From: Arcicella gelida
GTDB taxonomy: Bacteria > Bacteroidota > Bacteroidia > Cytophagales > Spirosomataceae
Reading direction: 5' to 3'
Assembly (NCBI RefSeq): GCF_034931025.1
Contig: NZ_JAYGIL010000011.1
Coordinates: forward strand, 124,001 to 188,000
DNA length: 64,000 nt
The notes under the pieces were generated by a model that saw only the letters and a program-made list of their open reading frames with translations, ran no database searches and had not been told where the DNA came from. How positions within the stretch are numbered: position 1 is the stretch's first letter; the number at the start of each line of letters is the position of its first letter. This document shows positions 41,775 through 49,378 of this stretch, piece by piece. The position numbers and the translations under genes are program-made.

Positions 41775-42107
41775 TTACATTGATAATTCTTTGGCTTTAT
41801 TCATCATTTGTACACCATGTACTAAACTTGCTCCTCCACGAATGGCAGCAGAAACGTGAACAGCCTCCATCATTTCCGTTTCAGAACAACCTTTCTCTAA
41901 AGTATCTGTAGTATAAGCGTCAATACAATAAGGACATTGAACGGCATGAGCAACTGCCAACGCAATGAGAGATTTTTCACGAGCTGTTAAAGCACCTTCA
42001 GCGAAAACAGCACCATAATAATCAAAAAATTTATCAGCTAACTCTTTTTGGAACTCACCTATCTTACCAAATTTTTTAAGGTCTTCAGGATTATAATAAT
42101 TTTCCAT
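41775..42107 (-). CDS. Arsenosugar-associated AhpD/carboxymuconolactone-decarboxylase-like protein
   Basis: A 110-residue AhpD-fold protein with the redox motif CPYCIDAYT and ALTAREKSLIALAVAHAVQ, typical of the carboxymuconolactone decarboxylase/AhpD family. Proteins of this type regularly accompany arsS and are named arsenosugar biosynthesis-associated peroxidase-like. The gene is 6 bp upstream of arsS and almost certainly co-transcribed with it. Its real reaction is unknown; a thiol redox role is the plain reading of the CxxC pair. Confidence 0.85.
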   Translation of the reverse strand: MENYYNPEDLKKFGKIGEFQKELADKFFDYYGAVFAEGALTAREKSLIALAVAHAVQCPYCIDAYTTDTLEKGCSETEMMEAVHVSAAIRGGASLVHGVQMMNKAKELSM

Positions 42108-42321
42108 CGTTTGTTTTTTTTATTGTTGAATAACGAATTTACAACAAATAACAACAGCTGATAACCCTTCAACATTCAGAATAAAGAAAAATTGCGGTAA
42201 AAAAATCAACGAGCAAACTTGACACATTCAGGATAATGCTACCAATCATCTAAAAGATGAATAAGAAAGCCTTTTTTTTATTAAATTCGTTGGATTAATT
42301 CATTCATTCAAACTATCCATC

Positions 42322-44664
42322 ATGACAAAAAGATTCCTATCTCCCTGTTTGATGCTTATCGCTTGCAGTATTCAAGCATTTGCACAACAAGCAGGACAGT
42401 ACAATGGTAACAATCGTTTCGAGCAACTCGGAAACATTTTGCCTACTCCAAATGCTTATAGAGCAGCATCGGGTGCACCTGGAAAAAGTTATTGGCAAAA
42501 CCGTGCCGATTACGAAATCAAAGCAGAATTGAACGACCAAAATCAATCAATGACCGCTTCGGAAGTAATTACCTACAAAAATTTCTCTCCAGATGAATTA
42601 GGCTACTTATGGGTACAGTTAGACCAAAACAATTTTAAGAAAGGCGGTATCGCTCAACTTTCACAAACATCAAGTTTAACAGACAGAGGTACTTCTTTTG
42701 CAAGATTAGGGAATGTTGCTGGAGTTAATCCTAAAGAATATGGCTATAACATTACAGCCGTAAAAGACAAAGCAGGTAATGCTTTAAAATATACCATCAA
42801 TGAAACGATGATGAGAATTGATTTACCAGTTCCGTTGAAATCTGGTGCTTCTTTCACTTTCTCAATTGATTGGAATTTCAATATTACTGATGCCATTGCT
42901 ACCCGTGCAAGAAGTGGTTACGAATACTTTCCAAAAGATGGAAACTATTTATACGAATTGGCACAGTGGTTTCCAAGAATGTGCGTTTATGATGACGTAA
43001 ATGGCTGGCAACACAAACAATTCCTTGGACAAGGAGAATTTACTGTTCCTTTCGGAGATTACAAAGTAAGTATTACAGCTCCAAATGATTTTGTGATTCT
43101 AGGAACAGGAGAATTACAAAATGCAACACAAGTAATCAGTGCAACACAAGCGAAAAGATTAGAACAAGCAAAAAATGCTACTCGTCCAGTATTAATTGTA
43201 ACACAAGACGAAGCAACAGCTGCTGAAAAAGCAAAACCAACTGGTAAAAAAACGTGGGTATTTGCCGCACAAAATGTGAGAGATTTTGCATTTGCAGGTT
43301 CGAGAAAATTTATCTGGGATGCCATGCAAGTAAATATTGAAGGAAAGAAAGTTTGGGCAATGTCAGCTTATCCAAAAGAAGCAAATCCACTTTGGGGACA
43401 GTACTCTACGATGTTAGTGGCTCACACACTTCGTTCATATTCAAAAAGAACAATTGCTTATCCTTATCCAGTGGCACAATCAGTACACGGGCCAGTTGGT
43501 GGAATGGAGTATCCTATGATTTCTTTCAACGGAGCAAGACCAGAGGCTGATGGTACTTATTCACAAGGAACAAAAGATTTCTTGATTGGCGTAGTAATTC
43601 ATGAAGTAGGTCATAACTTCTTTCCAATGATTGTCAATTCAGATGAAAGACAATGGTCTTGGATGGATGAAGGTTTAAATACTTTCTGTGAACAATTGGC
43701 AGAAAAAGAATGGGACAGAAATTTTGATGCTTCGGGTGAACCACAAGATATTGTTCCTTATATGAAAACTGACAAAAGCCAACAAGTAGCGATTATGTCG
43801 AGTTCAGATAATATCATGGCATTCGGACCAAACGCATATACTAAGCCTGCTACCGCATTAAACATCTTGCGTGAGACAGTAATGGGAAGAGAATTATTTG
43901 ATGCAGCCTTCAAAGAATATGCACGTCGTTGGGCATTTAAGCATCCTACTCCACAAGATTTCTTCCGTACTATGGAAGATGCTTCAGGTGTTGATTTGGA
44001 TTGGTTCTGGAAAGGTTGGTTTTATGGCGTTGAACCAGTGGATTTATCTTTAGAAAATGTAGAATGGTTTGGTATTGATAATGTTTCTCCAGAAAAGAAA
44101 AGCGAAAAAGCAAAAGCTGAAGACCAAGCTAAAAAACAAACAATGAGTAATATTCGTAACAAAACAGATATTCCTAAGACAGTAGTAGAAGAAAATCCTG
44201 ATATGAGAGACTTCTATAACACTTATGATAAATTTGCGACAAGCGAAGCTGATAAAAAGCGATTCGAACAAACGATGGCTGGGCTCAATGAAGAAGAAAA
44301 ATCTTTAGTACAAGGAAATAAAAACTTTTATGTATTGAACGTGAAAAACGTAGGCGGTTTACCAATGCCCGTAATTGTAAAAGCAAATTATGAAGACGGC
44401 ACAAGTGAAGTATTCAGATACCCTGCTGAAATTTGGCGTTTAAATGATAAGGAAATTAAAAAAGTAATTCCTACAGACAAAAAAGTAACAAAGTGGGTTT
44501 TAGATCCATTCTTCGAAATTGCAGATATTGATACAAAAAGCAATGTTTTCCCAAGAGAACCAGAAGAGCCTACTCGTTTTCAAGTATTTAAACAAAGTCG
44601 CCAGTCGCAACCAAACCCTATGCAACAGCAAAAAGCTAGTGCAGTCCAAGGTGCGAAAAACTAG
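42322..44664 (+). CDS. M1-family metallopeptidase
   Basis: A secreted zinc aminopeptidase-like protein of 780 residues: signal peptide ending SIQAFAQQ, an N-terminal beta domain, and the gluzincin site H427-E428-V-G-H431 with the third ligand E450 exactly 18 residues on (WSWMDEG). The exopeptidase motif is GGMEYP. The C-terminal ~180 residues (EKAKAEDQAKKQTM and on) form a family-specific extension with another beta domain. It probably trims peptides in the periplasm or outside. Stands alone, followed by a terminator. Confidence 0.93.
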   Translation: MTKRFLSPCLMLIACSIQAFAQQAGQYNGNNRFEQLGNILPTPNAYRAASGAPGKSYWQNRADYEIKAELNDQNQSMTASEVITYKNFSPDELGYLWVQLDQNNFKKGGIAQLSQTSSLTDRGTSFARLGNVAGVNPKEYGYNITAVKDKAGNALKYTINETMMRIDLPVPLKSGASFTFSIDWNFNITDAIATRARSGYEYFPKDGNYLYELAQWFPRMCVYDDVNGWQHKQFLGQGEFTVPFGDYKVSITAPNDFVILGTGELQNATQVISATQAKRLEQAKNATRPVLIVTQDEATAAEKAKPTGKKTWVFAAQNVRDFAFAGSRKFIWDAMQVNIEGKKVWAMSAYPKEANPLWGQYSTMLVAHTLRSYSKRTIAYPYPVAQSVHGPVGGMEYPMISFNGARPEADGTYSQGTKDFLIGVVIHEVGHNFFPMIVNSDERQWSWMDEGLNTFCEQLAEKEWDRNFDASGEPQDIVPYMKTDKSQQVAIMSSSDNIMAFGPNAYTKPATALNILRETVMGRELFDAAFKEYARRWAFKHPTPQDFFRTMEDASGVDLDWFWKGWFYGVEPVDLSLENVEWFGIDNVSPEKKSEKAKAEDQAKKQTMSNIRNKTDIPKTVVEENPDMRDFYNTYDKFATSEADKKRFEQTMAGLNEEEKSLVQGNKNFYVLNVKNVGGLPMPVIVKANYEDGTSEVFRYPAEIWRLNDKEIKKVIPTDKKVTKWVLDPFFEIADIDTKSNVFPREPEEPTRFQVFKQSRQSQPNPMQQQKASAVQGAKN

Positions 44665-44695
44665 TGTAAAATTGTTAGTCATTTATGGCTAAAGT

Positions 44696-44730
44696 AAAAA
44701 TCCCAAGTTTTTAGCTTGGGATTTTTATTT
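44696..44730 (+). terminator. Terminator of M1 peptidase gene
   Basis: Stem AAAAATCCCAAG/CTTGGGATTTTT (44696-44707 with 44715-44726), 7-nt loop, then ATTT. Confidence 0.85.
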
Positions 44731-44877
44731 AGAAGTAGTTTCGTTTTACACTATCCCTTATTTTGTGTAAGTTGTTTTTTGTATTAATTACAAGTTGGTG
44801 AAAAATATATATCAATTATGAACTATAGCTATTTAAAAAGCTGTTCAATAATTCAGAATCATCAAATATAAAATAAA

Positions 44878-45177
44878 ATGACAGGTACTTTCGAAGAATT
44901 AATTGCTTCATCAACTCCAGTGATAATAGACTTTTCGGCAGAATGGTGTGTGCCTTGCAAGAAAATCACGCCAATTTTAAGTCAGTTAGTAGATGAGTTG
45001 GATGAGGAAGTGACAATTATAAAAATTGACATCGATAAAAATCCAGCTTTGAGGAAAAAATATAATATCACTGCTGTTCCGACATTAATTGCTTTCAAAA
45101 AAGGGAAACAAAAGTGGCGTCATACTGGTATGATTACATTGGTAAAAGCCAAACAAGCGATTCGAGAAATTTTGTAG
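44878..45177 (+). CDS. Thioredoxin
   Basis: A 99-residue cytosolic thioredoxin with the active site W23-C24-V-P-C27 (SAEWCVPCKKITPI); the middle residues are Val-Pro rather than the standard Gly-Pro. The cis-proline segment TAVPTLIAFKKGK and the C-terminal helix are present, so it is full length. Its stop codon is only 2 bp before the left end of the insertion sequence, whose arrival may have removed the natural terminator. Confidence 0.92.
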   Translation: MTGTFEELIASSTPVIIDFSAEWCVPCKKITPILSQLVDELDEEVTIIKIDIDKNPALRKKYNITAVPTLIAFKKGKQKWRHTGMITLVKAKQAIREIL

Positions 45178-45230
45178 GAATCATAAAGAAACATGAGTCA
45201 TCCCGAATTTTTCATATAGCTTTTAAAATA

Positions 45231-45287
45231 AAAACCTCCTTGTTTATTTTTGTGAATTACGACAAACACAAAAAAACAGGAGGTTTT
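45231..45287 (+). promoter_or_regulatory. Hairpin hiding the transposase ribosome-binding site
   Basis: AAAACCTCCT (45231-45240) is the exact complement of AGGAGGTTTT (45278-45287), and the stem continues inward as GTTT-ATTTTTGTG pairing with CAC-AAAAAAAC with single bulges, about 20 bp in all. The 3' arm contains AGGAGG (45278-45283), 7 nt before the transposase ATG: an unusually strong Shine-Dalgarno for this phylum. In IS10 and IS50 a similar fold blocks translation of transcripts that enter from outside. Confidence 0.7.
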
Positions 45288-45290
45288 ATT

Positions 45291-46631
45291 ATGTACAAGG
45301 CACTTCTACAAAAAAACGATAGTTTTACAAAAAAAGCAAATGCTTCATATTTTCTTCTTAAAAAAATAGCTGTTTACCTTTCTGATTTAACGTTTACTTT
45401 AGACAATCTTCTTGATAAACGTCTTGTTGAGACTTTCTACAATTTATTTGTGGCTATTCTTTTGAACAGGAATCGCTCTATTGGCTTGCTTCTGAGCGAG
45501 TTAGGAGGCTTTATTTGTGGATTCAATCATGCACCAGCAGGAACCAAACGTATCAGTAACCTGCTACGTTCAAAGAAATGGACAGCTACTGTGATTGATG
45601 ATTTTCTATTTGCTCGCAGTAAAAAACGTATTGAACAACTAATCCAAATAGGAAAACGCCCTTTGTTAGTGTGGGACGATAGTAAAATTGAGAAACATGA
45701 GAGTTGGTTTACTGAGGGTCTATGCAGTGTAGAAAGTAGTAAAGGGAAACGCCTGACAAAAGTCAAGAAAGGTTTTTATCGTCCACCCGTAAGTCGTATC
45801 TGTGTGCCAGGTTATCACTGGACTGCTACATTGCTTTCAGCTTTGGGTGAAGCTCCAAGTGTTTGTCAAATGACTTGGTGGACTACAAGGGGAAAACATA
45901 AAGAACACGGCACTAATATTATCTTTAGGGTGTTGGAAAAGTTACATCGGTCTATTGGTAAAGGGGTTTTACATGTACTTGATAGAGGCTATGCAAATGC
46001 TTGGACAATCGAGTGGTTTACGTTTTTTCAGCAGGATTTCTTAGTTCGTTGGAAGAAAAATCATCTACTTATTCATGCTGATAAAGGTAAAAAGAAAACA
46101 CATTTACTCGCTCGTTCCTTCAAAGCGAAACACCGTAAGGTTGTATTTGATAATCAACGTAAAATAGCCAAGAGTATTTCTATTGCATGGGCAGAGGTTC
46201 AACATCCTGATTTTGAAGGTAGTCTTTTGTCATTAGTGATTGTTAGAGATAGAAAAAATCATCAATCTCCTTTGTATCTACTTACTTCAATTCAGATTAA
46301 TAATGTCGAACAGGCTTGGGAAATGTGCCATTCTTATATGCACAGATGGTCTATAGAACAGAGCTTTAGGTTTTGTAAAACAGAATTAGCCATTGAGTCA
46401 CCGAGATTATGGTTTTTTGAGAATACTTGTAAGTTACTGGGAATCGTAGCTCTTATTTATGACTTCTTGATGAACTTAATTAACAACTGGGGAAATTGGA
46501 TACAACTAGCCTTAAAACGATGGTGTCATAGAACAGGAAATCGGTACCGAAATGTTTCGATACCGATTTACAGATTAAGAATAGCCATTCACAATATCCT
46601 ATGGATAAGCTTTGCCCAAAATTCGGGATGA
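45291..46631 (+). CDS. IS4-like DDE transposase
   Basis: A 446-residue transposase, apparently intact. Catalytic acids: D in LLVWDDSKIEK, D in LHVLDRGYANAW and E in HRWSIEQSFRF. The YREK signature of the IS4 group, Y(2)R(3)E(6)K, is exact in YMHRWSIEQSFRFCK. The N-terminal third is helical and presumably binds the terminal repeats. I start it at the ATG at 45291, behind the AGGAGG; the frame remains open upstream into thioredoxin but that is chance. IS4 and IS701 groups are close, and the family label is tentative at that level. Confidence 0.92.
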   Translation: MYKALLQKNDSFTKKANASYFLLKKIAVYLSDLTFTLDNLLDKRLVETFYNLFVAILLNRNRSIGLLLSELGGFICGFNHAPAGTKRISNLLRSKKWTATVIDDFLFARSKKRIEQLIQIGKRPLLVWDDSKIEKHESWFTEGLCSVESSKGKRLTKVKKGFYRPPVSRICVPGYHWTATLLSALGEAPSVCQMTWWTTRGKHKEHGTNIIFRVLEKLHRSIGKGVLHVLDRGYANAWTIEWFTFFQQDFLVRWKKNHLLIHADKGKKKTHLLARSFKAKHRKVVFDNQRKIAKSISIAWAEVQHPDFEGSLLSLVIVRDRKNHQSPLYLLTSIQINNVEQAWEMCHSYMHRWSIEQSFRFCKTELAIESPRLWFFENTCKLLGIVALIYDFLMNLINNWGNWIQLALKRWCHRTGNRYRNVSIPIYRLRIAIHNILWISFAQNSG

Positions 46632-46653
46632 CTCATGTTTCTTTATGATAATT

Positions 46654-47655
46654 TTAAAATTCACAGAACAAATCCACCCATTTTTTTATCAAGTTTACTC
46701 TTTCTTTGATAAATCTAGGCGTAAAAAAGTAATTGGACCAATCTTCAAAATGCTCAAATTGAAATTTGAAGTAATACATCCAAAACATAAAACCTAAATA
46801 AGGAATTATGGCAATTTCTTCATCCGACAATTCTCTGTTTTCTCGATAACCCTTCAAAAAAATATCAAAATCCTTATCAGCTTGTTCTTGCGTAATGGCT
46901 TTAAAATGTACATGAAAGAAAAAATGCACAAAAAAAGTCATGACATCGTTGACAAGCAAGCCTTTTGCAGTAAAGTCGAAATCAAAAAAAGTAATGCTAT
47001 CGTTTTCGTCAAAATGGAAATTTTTAGGTAAATAATCATAATGACAATAGCCATAACTAAACTTCGTGGTATTAAACTCATTCATTTTTTCGATTACTTT
47101 ATGGCTTGTTGCTCTTAAATACTCGTATTCTTCAGGCAAATCTTTAAAGGCAGGTTTAATTACTTCTAAAGGCGTCAATAAAGTAGTATTGATATCTAGC
47201 GTCTCTCGTAAATGACTCAATACTACTTTTGAACTAATATTATGGTTGATAGCCATTTCTCTTCCCACAGTCAGCAATTGATACTCATTTAAATCATAAA
47301 CTGGTTTTCCTAAAGCATAAGTAAATAAAACGCCATATCTAACTCCTTCAGCCACATTGAATGATTGAATATCATTTCCTTCTTTATCAAAAATCGGAAA
47401 AGCTACTTTGGCACCATGTTGTTTTAAATGATGCAATAATTCAACTTCAGCTTGAATTTCAGATAAACTTCTATGTGTATTTCTGTAAATTTTAAAGATG
47501 TATTTCTCCGATTCACCTGCTAACAGGTAAGTATCACTTACATTACGAATCAACAAACGGCATGACAATTCTTTAAAACCATATTGTTCATTTAAAAATT
47601 GTTCTAATGCTCTAGTAGAAACAGTAGAATATTGGGTTGGGAAAATTGTGTTCAT
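46654..47655 (-). CDS. Phosphotransferase (APH/choline kinase fold) family protein
   Basis: A 333-residue protein with the aminoglycoside-phosphotransferase/homoserine-kinase-II fold: N-lobe YIFKIYRNTHRSLSEIQAEV (ATP-binding lysine), Brenner motif CHYDYLPKNFHF (HxDxxxxN) and the metal-binding ITFFDFDFTAKG. Natural substrates of this group are small alcohols such as homoserine, choline, sugars or drugs; nothing here picks one, and resistance is not implied. Start placed at the ATG at 47655: the alternative TTG at 47682 lies within a TATCTTTG octamer (47680-47687) that looks like the -7 element. Its stop is 4 bp from the right end of the insertion sequence. Confidence 0.8.
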   Translation of the reverse strand: MNTIFPTQYSTVSTRALEQFLNEQYGFKELSCRLLIRNVSDTYLLAGESEKYIFKIYRNTHRSLSEIQAEVELLHHLKQHGAKVAFPIFDKEGNDIQSFNVAEGVRYGVLFTYALGKPVYDLNEYQLLTVGREMAINHNISSKVVLSHLRETLDINTTLLTPLEVIKPAFKDLPEEYEYLRATSHKVIEKMNEFNTTKFSYGYCHYDYLPKNFHFDENDSITFFDFDFTAKGLLVNDVMTFFVHFFFHVHFKAITQEQADKDFDIFLKGYRENRELSDEEIAIIPYLGFMFWMYYFKFQFEHFEDWSNYFFTPRFIKERVNLIKKWVDLFCEF

Positions 47656-47788
47656 TGTTGAAGTATTTTGAAAGGGATGCAAAGATAATTAAAGCAATTT
47701 TATTCTTACGATAATAGTTAATTTATCAAGCTGAACAAATTTCTATTAACTGAAATAATTATTTAGAATAAATTGTCATTTTACTTGC

Positions 47789-47812
47789 AATTAAATTGTT
47801 TACAATTTAATT
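47789..47812 (+). promoter_or_regulatory. OhrR operator
   Basis: Palindrome AATTAAATTGT-TT-ACAATTTAATT (11-bp arms, 47789-47812), 22 bp before the MarR-family start. It closely resembles the Bacillus OhrR operator as I remember it (AATTAAATTGT-AT-ACAATTTAATT core), so autoregulated expression of the regulator and Ohr is expected. Confidence 0.75.
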
Positions 47813-47834
47813 TTACACAATAATAATTATAGCA

Positions 47835-48269
47835 ATGGATGTTTTAAAACTTGAAAACCAATTATGCTTCCCAGTATATGCTTTATCAAGGCATATTACT
47901 TCCTTGTATCGTCCACATCTTGAAAATATCGGGCTTACATATCCCCAATATTTGGTAATGATGGTACTTTGGGAACATCAACACGTAACAGTAAAGGAAT
48001 TAGGAAATAAACTATGGCTTGATAGTGGCACTTTAACCCCACTATTAAAACGAATGGCTGAAAATGGTTTATTGATAAGGAAACGGTCTGAACAAGACGA
48101 AAGAGTTGTCAATATAATTATTACAGAAAAAGGTGAAAACTTAAAACAAGAAGCTGTCGATATTCCTTCAAAACTAATAAAGGAATTAGCGACAGATGAA
48201 AAGCAGTTTTTCTTACTTCAAAAACAAATTAATCAAATATTATCAGTAAAATCATCACAAAACGTTTAA
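47835..48269 (+). CDS. ohrR: MarR-family peroxide sensor OhrR
   Basis: A 144-residue MarR-family winged-helix repressor. The reactive cysteine of OhrR is conserved as C11 in NQLCFPVYALSR; oxidation by organic peroxide releases DNA. The DNA-binding part VTVKELGNKLWLDSGTLTPL, then LIRKRSEQDERVVNI (wing) is intact. There is no C-terminal second cysteine, so it is likely of the one-Cys type. The gene sits 16 bp before ohr, and the OhrR-type operator lies in front of it. Confidence 0.92.
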   Translation: MDVLKLENQLCFPVYALSRHITSLYRPHLENIGLTYPQYLVMMVLWEHQHVTVKELGNKLWLDSGTLTPLLKRMAENGLLIRKRSEQDERVVNIIITEKGENLKQEAVDIPSKLIKELATDEKQFFLLQKQINQILSVKSSQNV

Positions 48270-48285
48270 TATCAATCAATTATCA

Positions 48286-48711
48286 ATGGAAAAATTATAT
48301 ACAGCCGTAGCTACTGCTACTGGCGGAAGAAATGGAAAAGTAAAAAGTTCTGATGGAATTTTAGATTTAGAGGTTCGTATGCCAAAAGCACTTGGCGGTG
48401 CAAATGATAATTACACCAATCCAGAACAATTATTTGCTGCAGGTTATTCAGCTTGTTTTGATAGTGCTTTGAAATTAGTAATAAAAATGGCGAAAGTCAC
48501 TACTGGCGAAACCTCGGTAAAAGCAGCAGTAAGCATCGGAAAAATTGAAAATGGTGGTTTTGGTTTAGCGGTAGAATTATTTGTCAATGTTCCGGGAGTT
48601 GAGCAATCAAAAGCTGAAGAACTTGTAAAACAAGCACATCAAGTTTGTCCATACTCAAATGCAACTAGAGGAAATATTGAAGTAACACTTACAGTTACCA
48701 ATGAAAATTAG
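48286..48711 (+). CDS. ohr: Organic hydroperoxide resistance protein Ohr
   Basis: A 141-residue thiol peroxidase of the Ohr branch, reducing organic and lipid hydroperoxides with lipoyl-type reductants. Redox cysteines C57 (YSACFDSALKLV) and C121 (HQVCPYSNATRGN) are both present, and the N-terminus (LYTAVATATGGRNGKVKSSD) matches Ohr, not OsmC. Likely co-transcribed with ohrR. A strong terminator separates it from the tRNA-Lys genes. Confidence 0.95.
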   Translation: MEKLYTAVATATGGRNGKVKSSDGILDLEVRMPKALGGANDNYTNPEQLFAAGYSACFDSALKLVIKMAKVTTGETSVKAAVSIGKIENGGFGLAVELFVNVPGVEQSKAEELVKQAHQVCPYSNATRGNIEVTLTVTNEN

Positions 48712-48738
48712 TTAGTAAATCAAAAAGGTAAATTCAAT

Positions 48739-48776
48739 AAAAAAGCCTTCAAAACTAAGTTTTGAAGGCTTTTTTG
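48739..48776. terminator. Bidirectional terminator, ohr / tRNA-Lys
   Basis: Perfect 17-bp stem AAAAAAGCCTTCAAAAC with its complement (48739-48755 and 48759-48775), TAA loop, abutting the first tRNA's 3' end. Confidence 0.85.
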
Positions 48777-48849
48777 TGATCCCGCTGGGACTCGAACCCA
48801 GGACCCATACATTAAAAGTGTATTGCTCTACCAACTGAGCTACGGAATC
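48777..48849 (-). tRNA. tRNA-Lys (TTT), copy nearest ohr
   Basis: A 73-nt cloverleaf, acceptor GATTCCG/CGGGATC with one T-G pair, anticodon stem ATACA/TGTAT, loop CTTTTAA (anticodon TTT), T-loop TTCGAGT, discriminator A, no encoded CCA. Identical in sequence to the three other copies. Confidence 0.95.
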
Positions 48850-48923
48850 AGTAATCGGAAAACCGATTTATATATAAAGTGTGCCATCTAGCACGAAAGG
48901 AAAATTACCGATGGTAATCTTCG

Positions 48924-48996
48924 TGATCCCGCTGGGACTCGAACCCAGGACCCATACATTAAAAGTGTATTGCTCTACCAACTGAGCTACGGAATC
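48924..48996 (-). tRNA. tRNA-Lys (TTT)
   Basis: Same 73-nt sequence as the other copies; anticodon TTT. Preceded and followed by the duplicated 74-bp spacer. Confidence 0.95.
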
Positions 48997-49070
48997 GGTA
49001 ATCGGAAAACCGATTTATATATAAAGTGTGCCATCTAGCACGAAAGGAAAATTACCGATGGTAATCTTCG

Positions 49071-49143
49071 TGATCCCGCTGGGACTCGAACCCAGGACCC
49101 ATACATTAAAAGTGTATTGCTCTACCAACTGAGCTACGGAATC
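49071..49143 (-). tRNA. tRNA-Lys (TTT)
   Basis: Same 73-nt sequence as the other copies; anticodon TTT. On its upstream side (minus strand) lies a terminator-like hairpin that separates it from the fourth copy. Confidence 0.95.
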
Positions 49144-49160
49144 GGCAATTATTTTTTTCG

Positions 49161-49200
49161 GTAAAAAAAGCCATCGCTTCAGCTAAAACGATGGCTTTTT
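49161..49200 (-). terminator. Hairpin between tRNA-Lys copies
   Basis: On the minus strand AAAAAGCCATCG...CGATGGCTTTTT (49165-49176 with 49189-49200) followed by a T run: either a partial terminator or an RNA-processing site within the tRNA array. Confidence 0.65.
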
Positions 49201-49206
49201 CTTTTG

Positions 49207-49279
49207 TGATCCCGCTGGGACTCGAACCCAGGACCCATACATTAAAAGTGTATTGCTCTACCAACTGAGCTACGGAATC
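49207..49279 (-). tRNA. tRNA-Lys (TTT), promoter-proximal copy
   Basis: Same 73-nt sequence as the other three; first to be transcribed on the minus strand. Its downstream spacer (63 bp) differs from the duplicated one. Confidence 0.95.
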
Positions 49280-49347
49280 ATTTGCTTTTTTGAGAAAGCG
49301 ACCCAACATCTTTTGTTTTTGTCATATTGTTTCCCTTAATTGCGGTG

Positions 49348-49378
49348 CAAAACTACGATTATTAAGAATACAATGCAA
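49348..49378 (-). promoter_or_regulatory. Promoter of tRNA-Lys array
   Basis: Minus strand: TTG (49378-49376), 20-nt spacer, TAGTTTTG (49355-49348). It overlaps the start codon of the divergent TPR/SH3 gene; the leader to the first tRNA would be about 60 nt. Confidence 0.55.

Larger units (their letters stand above)
45180..46649 (+). mobile_element. Complete IS4-like insertion sequence (about 1.47 kb)
   Basis: Ends are identical 32-bp terminal inverted repeats at 45180-45211 and 46618-46649 (outer part ATCATAAAGAAACATGAGTC). A single transposase fills the interior, and its stop codon lies inside the right repeat. There is no clear target-site duplication: the first six flanking bases after the right end (AATTTT) recur 12 bp before the left end, but the rest differs. 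The element lies between the stops of the convergent thioredoxin and phosphotransferase genes and disrupts neither. Confidence 0.92.
48777..49070. repeat. 147-bp tandem duplication of tRNA-Lys plus spacer
   Basis: 48777-48923 and 48924-49070 are copies of one 147-bp unit (tRNA plus 74-bp spacer) that differ, as far as I can see, at a single base (48850 A versus 48997 G). The spacer contains ATCGGAAAACCGAT and ATTACCGATGGTAAT hairpins. Confidence 0.85.

Noticed and set aside
45114..45290. Longer transposase starting within thioredoxin
   Set aside because: The upstream part reads through the terminal inverted repeat and the hairpin; the ATG at 45291 follows AGGAGG at proper spacing.
46654..47655. 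Aminoglycoside-resistance gene
   Set aside because: Only the general phosphotransferase fold is visible; the neighbouring insertion sequence is not evidence for resistance cargo because no second copy or cassette is present.
49106..49309. Minus-strand open frame of 67 codons across the tRNA-Lys genes
   Set aside because: It is a translation of two tRNA genes and their spacer (typical peptide VAQLVEQ), not a protein gene.
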